A stretch of DNA of 6,016 nt from JAAXQD01 sp035529735 (GTDB lineage Bacteria > Desulfobacterota > Desulfobacteria > Desulfobacterales > UBA11574): contig DATKWE010000191.1 in the NCBI GenBank assembly GCA_035529735.1, positions 1 to 6,016 of the forward strand. Reading direction: 5' to 3'. Every line of letters starts with the position of its first letter. Positions within the stretch are counted from its first letter, which is position 1. The position numbers and the translations under genes are program-made. The notes beneath the pieces were generated by a model that did not search any database, was not told the origin of the DNA, and saw only the letters and a list, made by a program, of their open reading frames with translations. Below, in pieces: positions 5,891 through 6,016 of this stretch.

Positions 5891-6016
5891 TTAATACTGC
5901 ACAAATACATAACCGCCTTTTCCATTGGTGTCCTCATATAACGGCTCAGGCAGGTTTTCCTTCCATCGTTCATACTTCCTCGATTTTGCGATAAGCACCA
6001 CGTGCCCTTTTTCGGC
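5891..6016 (-). CDS. 3' end of an unrecognised gene running off the right edge
   Basis: On the minus strand an open frame enters from beyond 6016 and stops at TAA (5893-5891), giving the last 41 residues of a protein. They include GHVVLIAKSRKYERWKENLP and NGKGGYVFVQY at the end, with a balanced hydrophobic/charged pattern typical of a real C-terminus. I do not recognise the family. The segment is more protein-like than the plus-strand frame over the same bases, which is Ser/His/Phe-rich. It converges on the deacetylase remnant, and its last residues are encoded within copy 2 of the 23-bp repeat. Confidence 0.5.
   Translation of the reverse strand, partial: AEKGHVVLIAKSRKYERWKENLPEPLYEDTNGKGGYVFVQY
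5903..5925. repeat. imperfect 23-bp direct repeat, copy 2
   Basis: This is the second copy, 72 bases from the first and 20/23 identical. It lies inside the 3' coding end of the minus-strand edge gene, where it encodes NGKGGYVF. A local duplication of the gene's end, later diverged, would explain both copies. Confidence 0.6.

Noticed and set aside
1..6016. CRISPR array, tRNA, rRNA, insertion sequence or defence system
   Set aside because: No regularly spaced repeats, no tRNA-like cloverleaf, and no transposase, integrase, nuclease or toxin motifs were found on either strand.

Overview
The window carries five complete protein-coding genes, one gene running off the right edge, one gene remnant, and a 558-base regulatory intergenic region. 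Protein style (a tandem PilZ protein with a GNAT-like tail, a long class II aldolase, a zinc-ribbon Nudix protein, a TGSHHPE-type histone-deacetylase start), mid-range base composition and long spacers suggest a Desulfobacterota (delta-proteobacterial, probably Desulfobacterales-like sulfate reducer) chromosome or metagenome contig. This placement is inferred from protein flavour only; no marker gene is present.

Layout. Positions 1-136 are a leader with a weak promoter candidate. 137-946 (+) encodes a class I SAM-dependent methyltransferase. It converges, with a 37-base gap, on 984-3029 (-), which encodes a 681-residue protein with two degenerate PilZ domains and a GNAT-like C-terminal half. 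3030-3587 lies between this gene and the next, which is divergently transcribed. It holds a candidate minus-strand promoter, a perfect CRP/FNR-type palindrome, a good sigma-70 plus-strand promoter and a hairpin at the predicted 5' end of the plus-strand transcript. From there an apparent three-gene operon runs rightward: a small DUF2007-like protein (3588-3842), a divergent class II fructose-bisphosphate aldolase family protein (3887-5182) and a zinc-ribbon Nudix hydrolase (5185-5688), with gaps of 44 and 2 bases, ending in a hairpin.

Right end. At 5755 a histone deacetylase/AcuC-type protein starts convincingly but loses its family resemblance after about 26 codons. Beyond it lie an imperfect 23-bp direct repeat (20/23 identical) and the 3' end of an unrecognised minus-strand gene (5891 to beyond 6016). 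This looks like a broken gene, a rearrangement junction or a contig misjoin, and is the most anomalous part of the window.

Working together. The PilZ protein and the operon may both be regulated from the shared intergenic region. The operon pairs a sugar-phosphate aldolase with a nucleotide-diphosphate hydrolase and a small putative signalling protein, which suggests a central-carbon or housekeeping-metabolite role. No defence system, CRISPR array, tRNA, rRNA, integrase or transposase was recognised.
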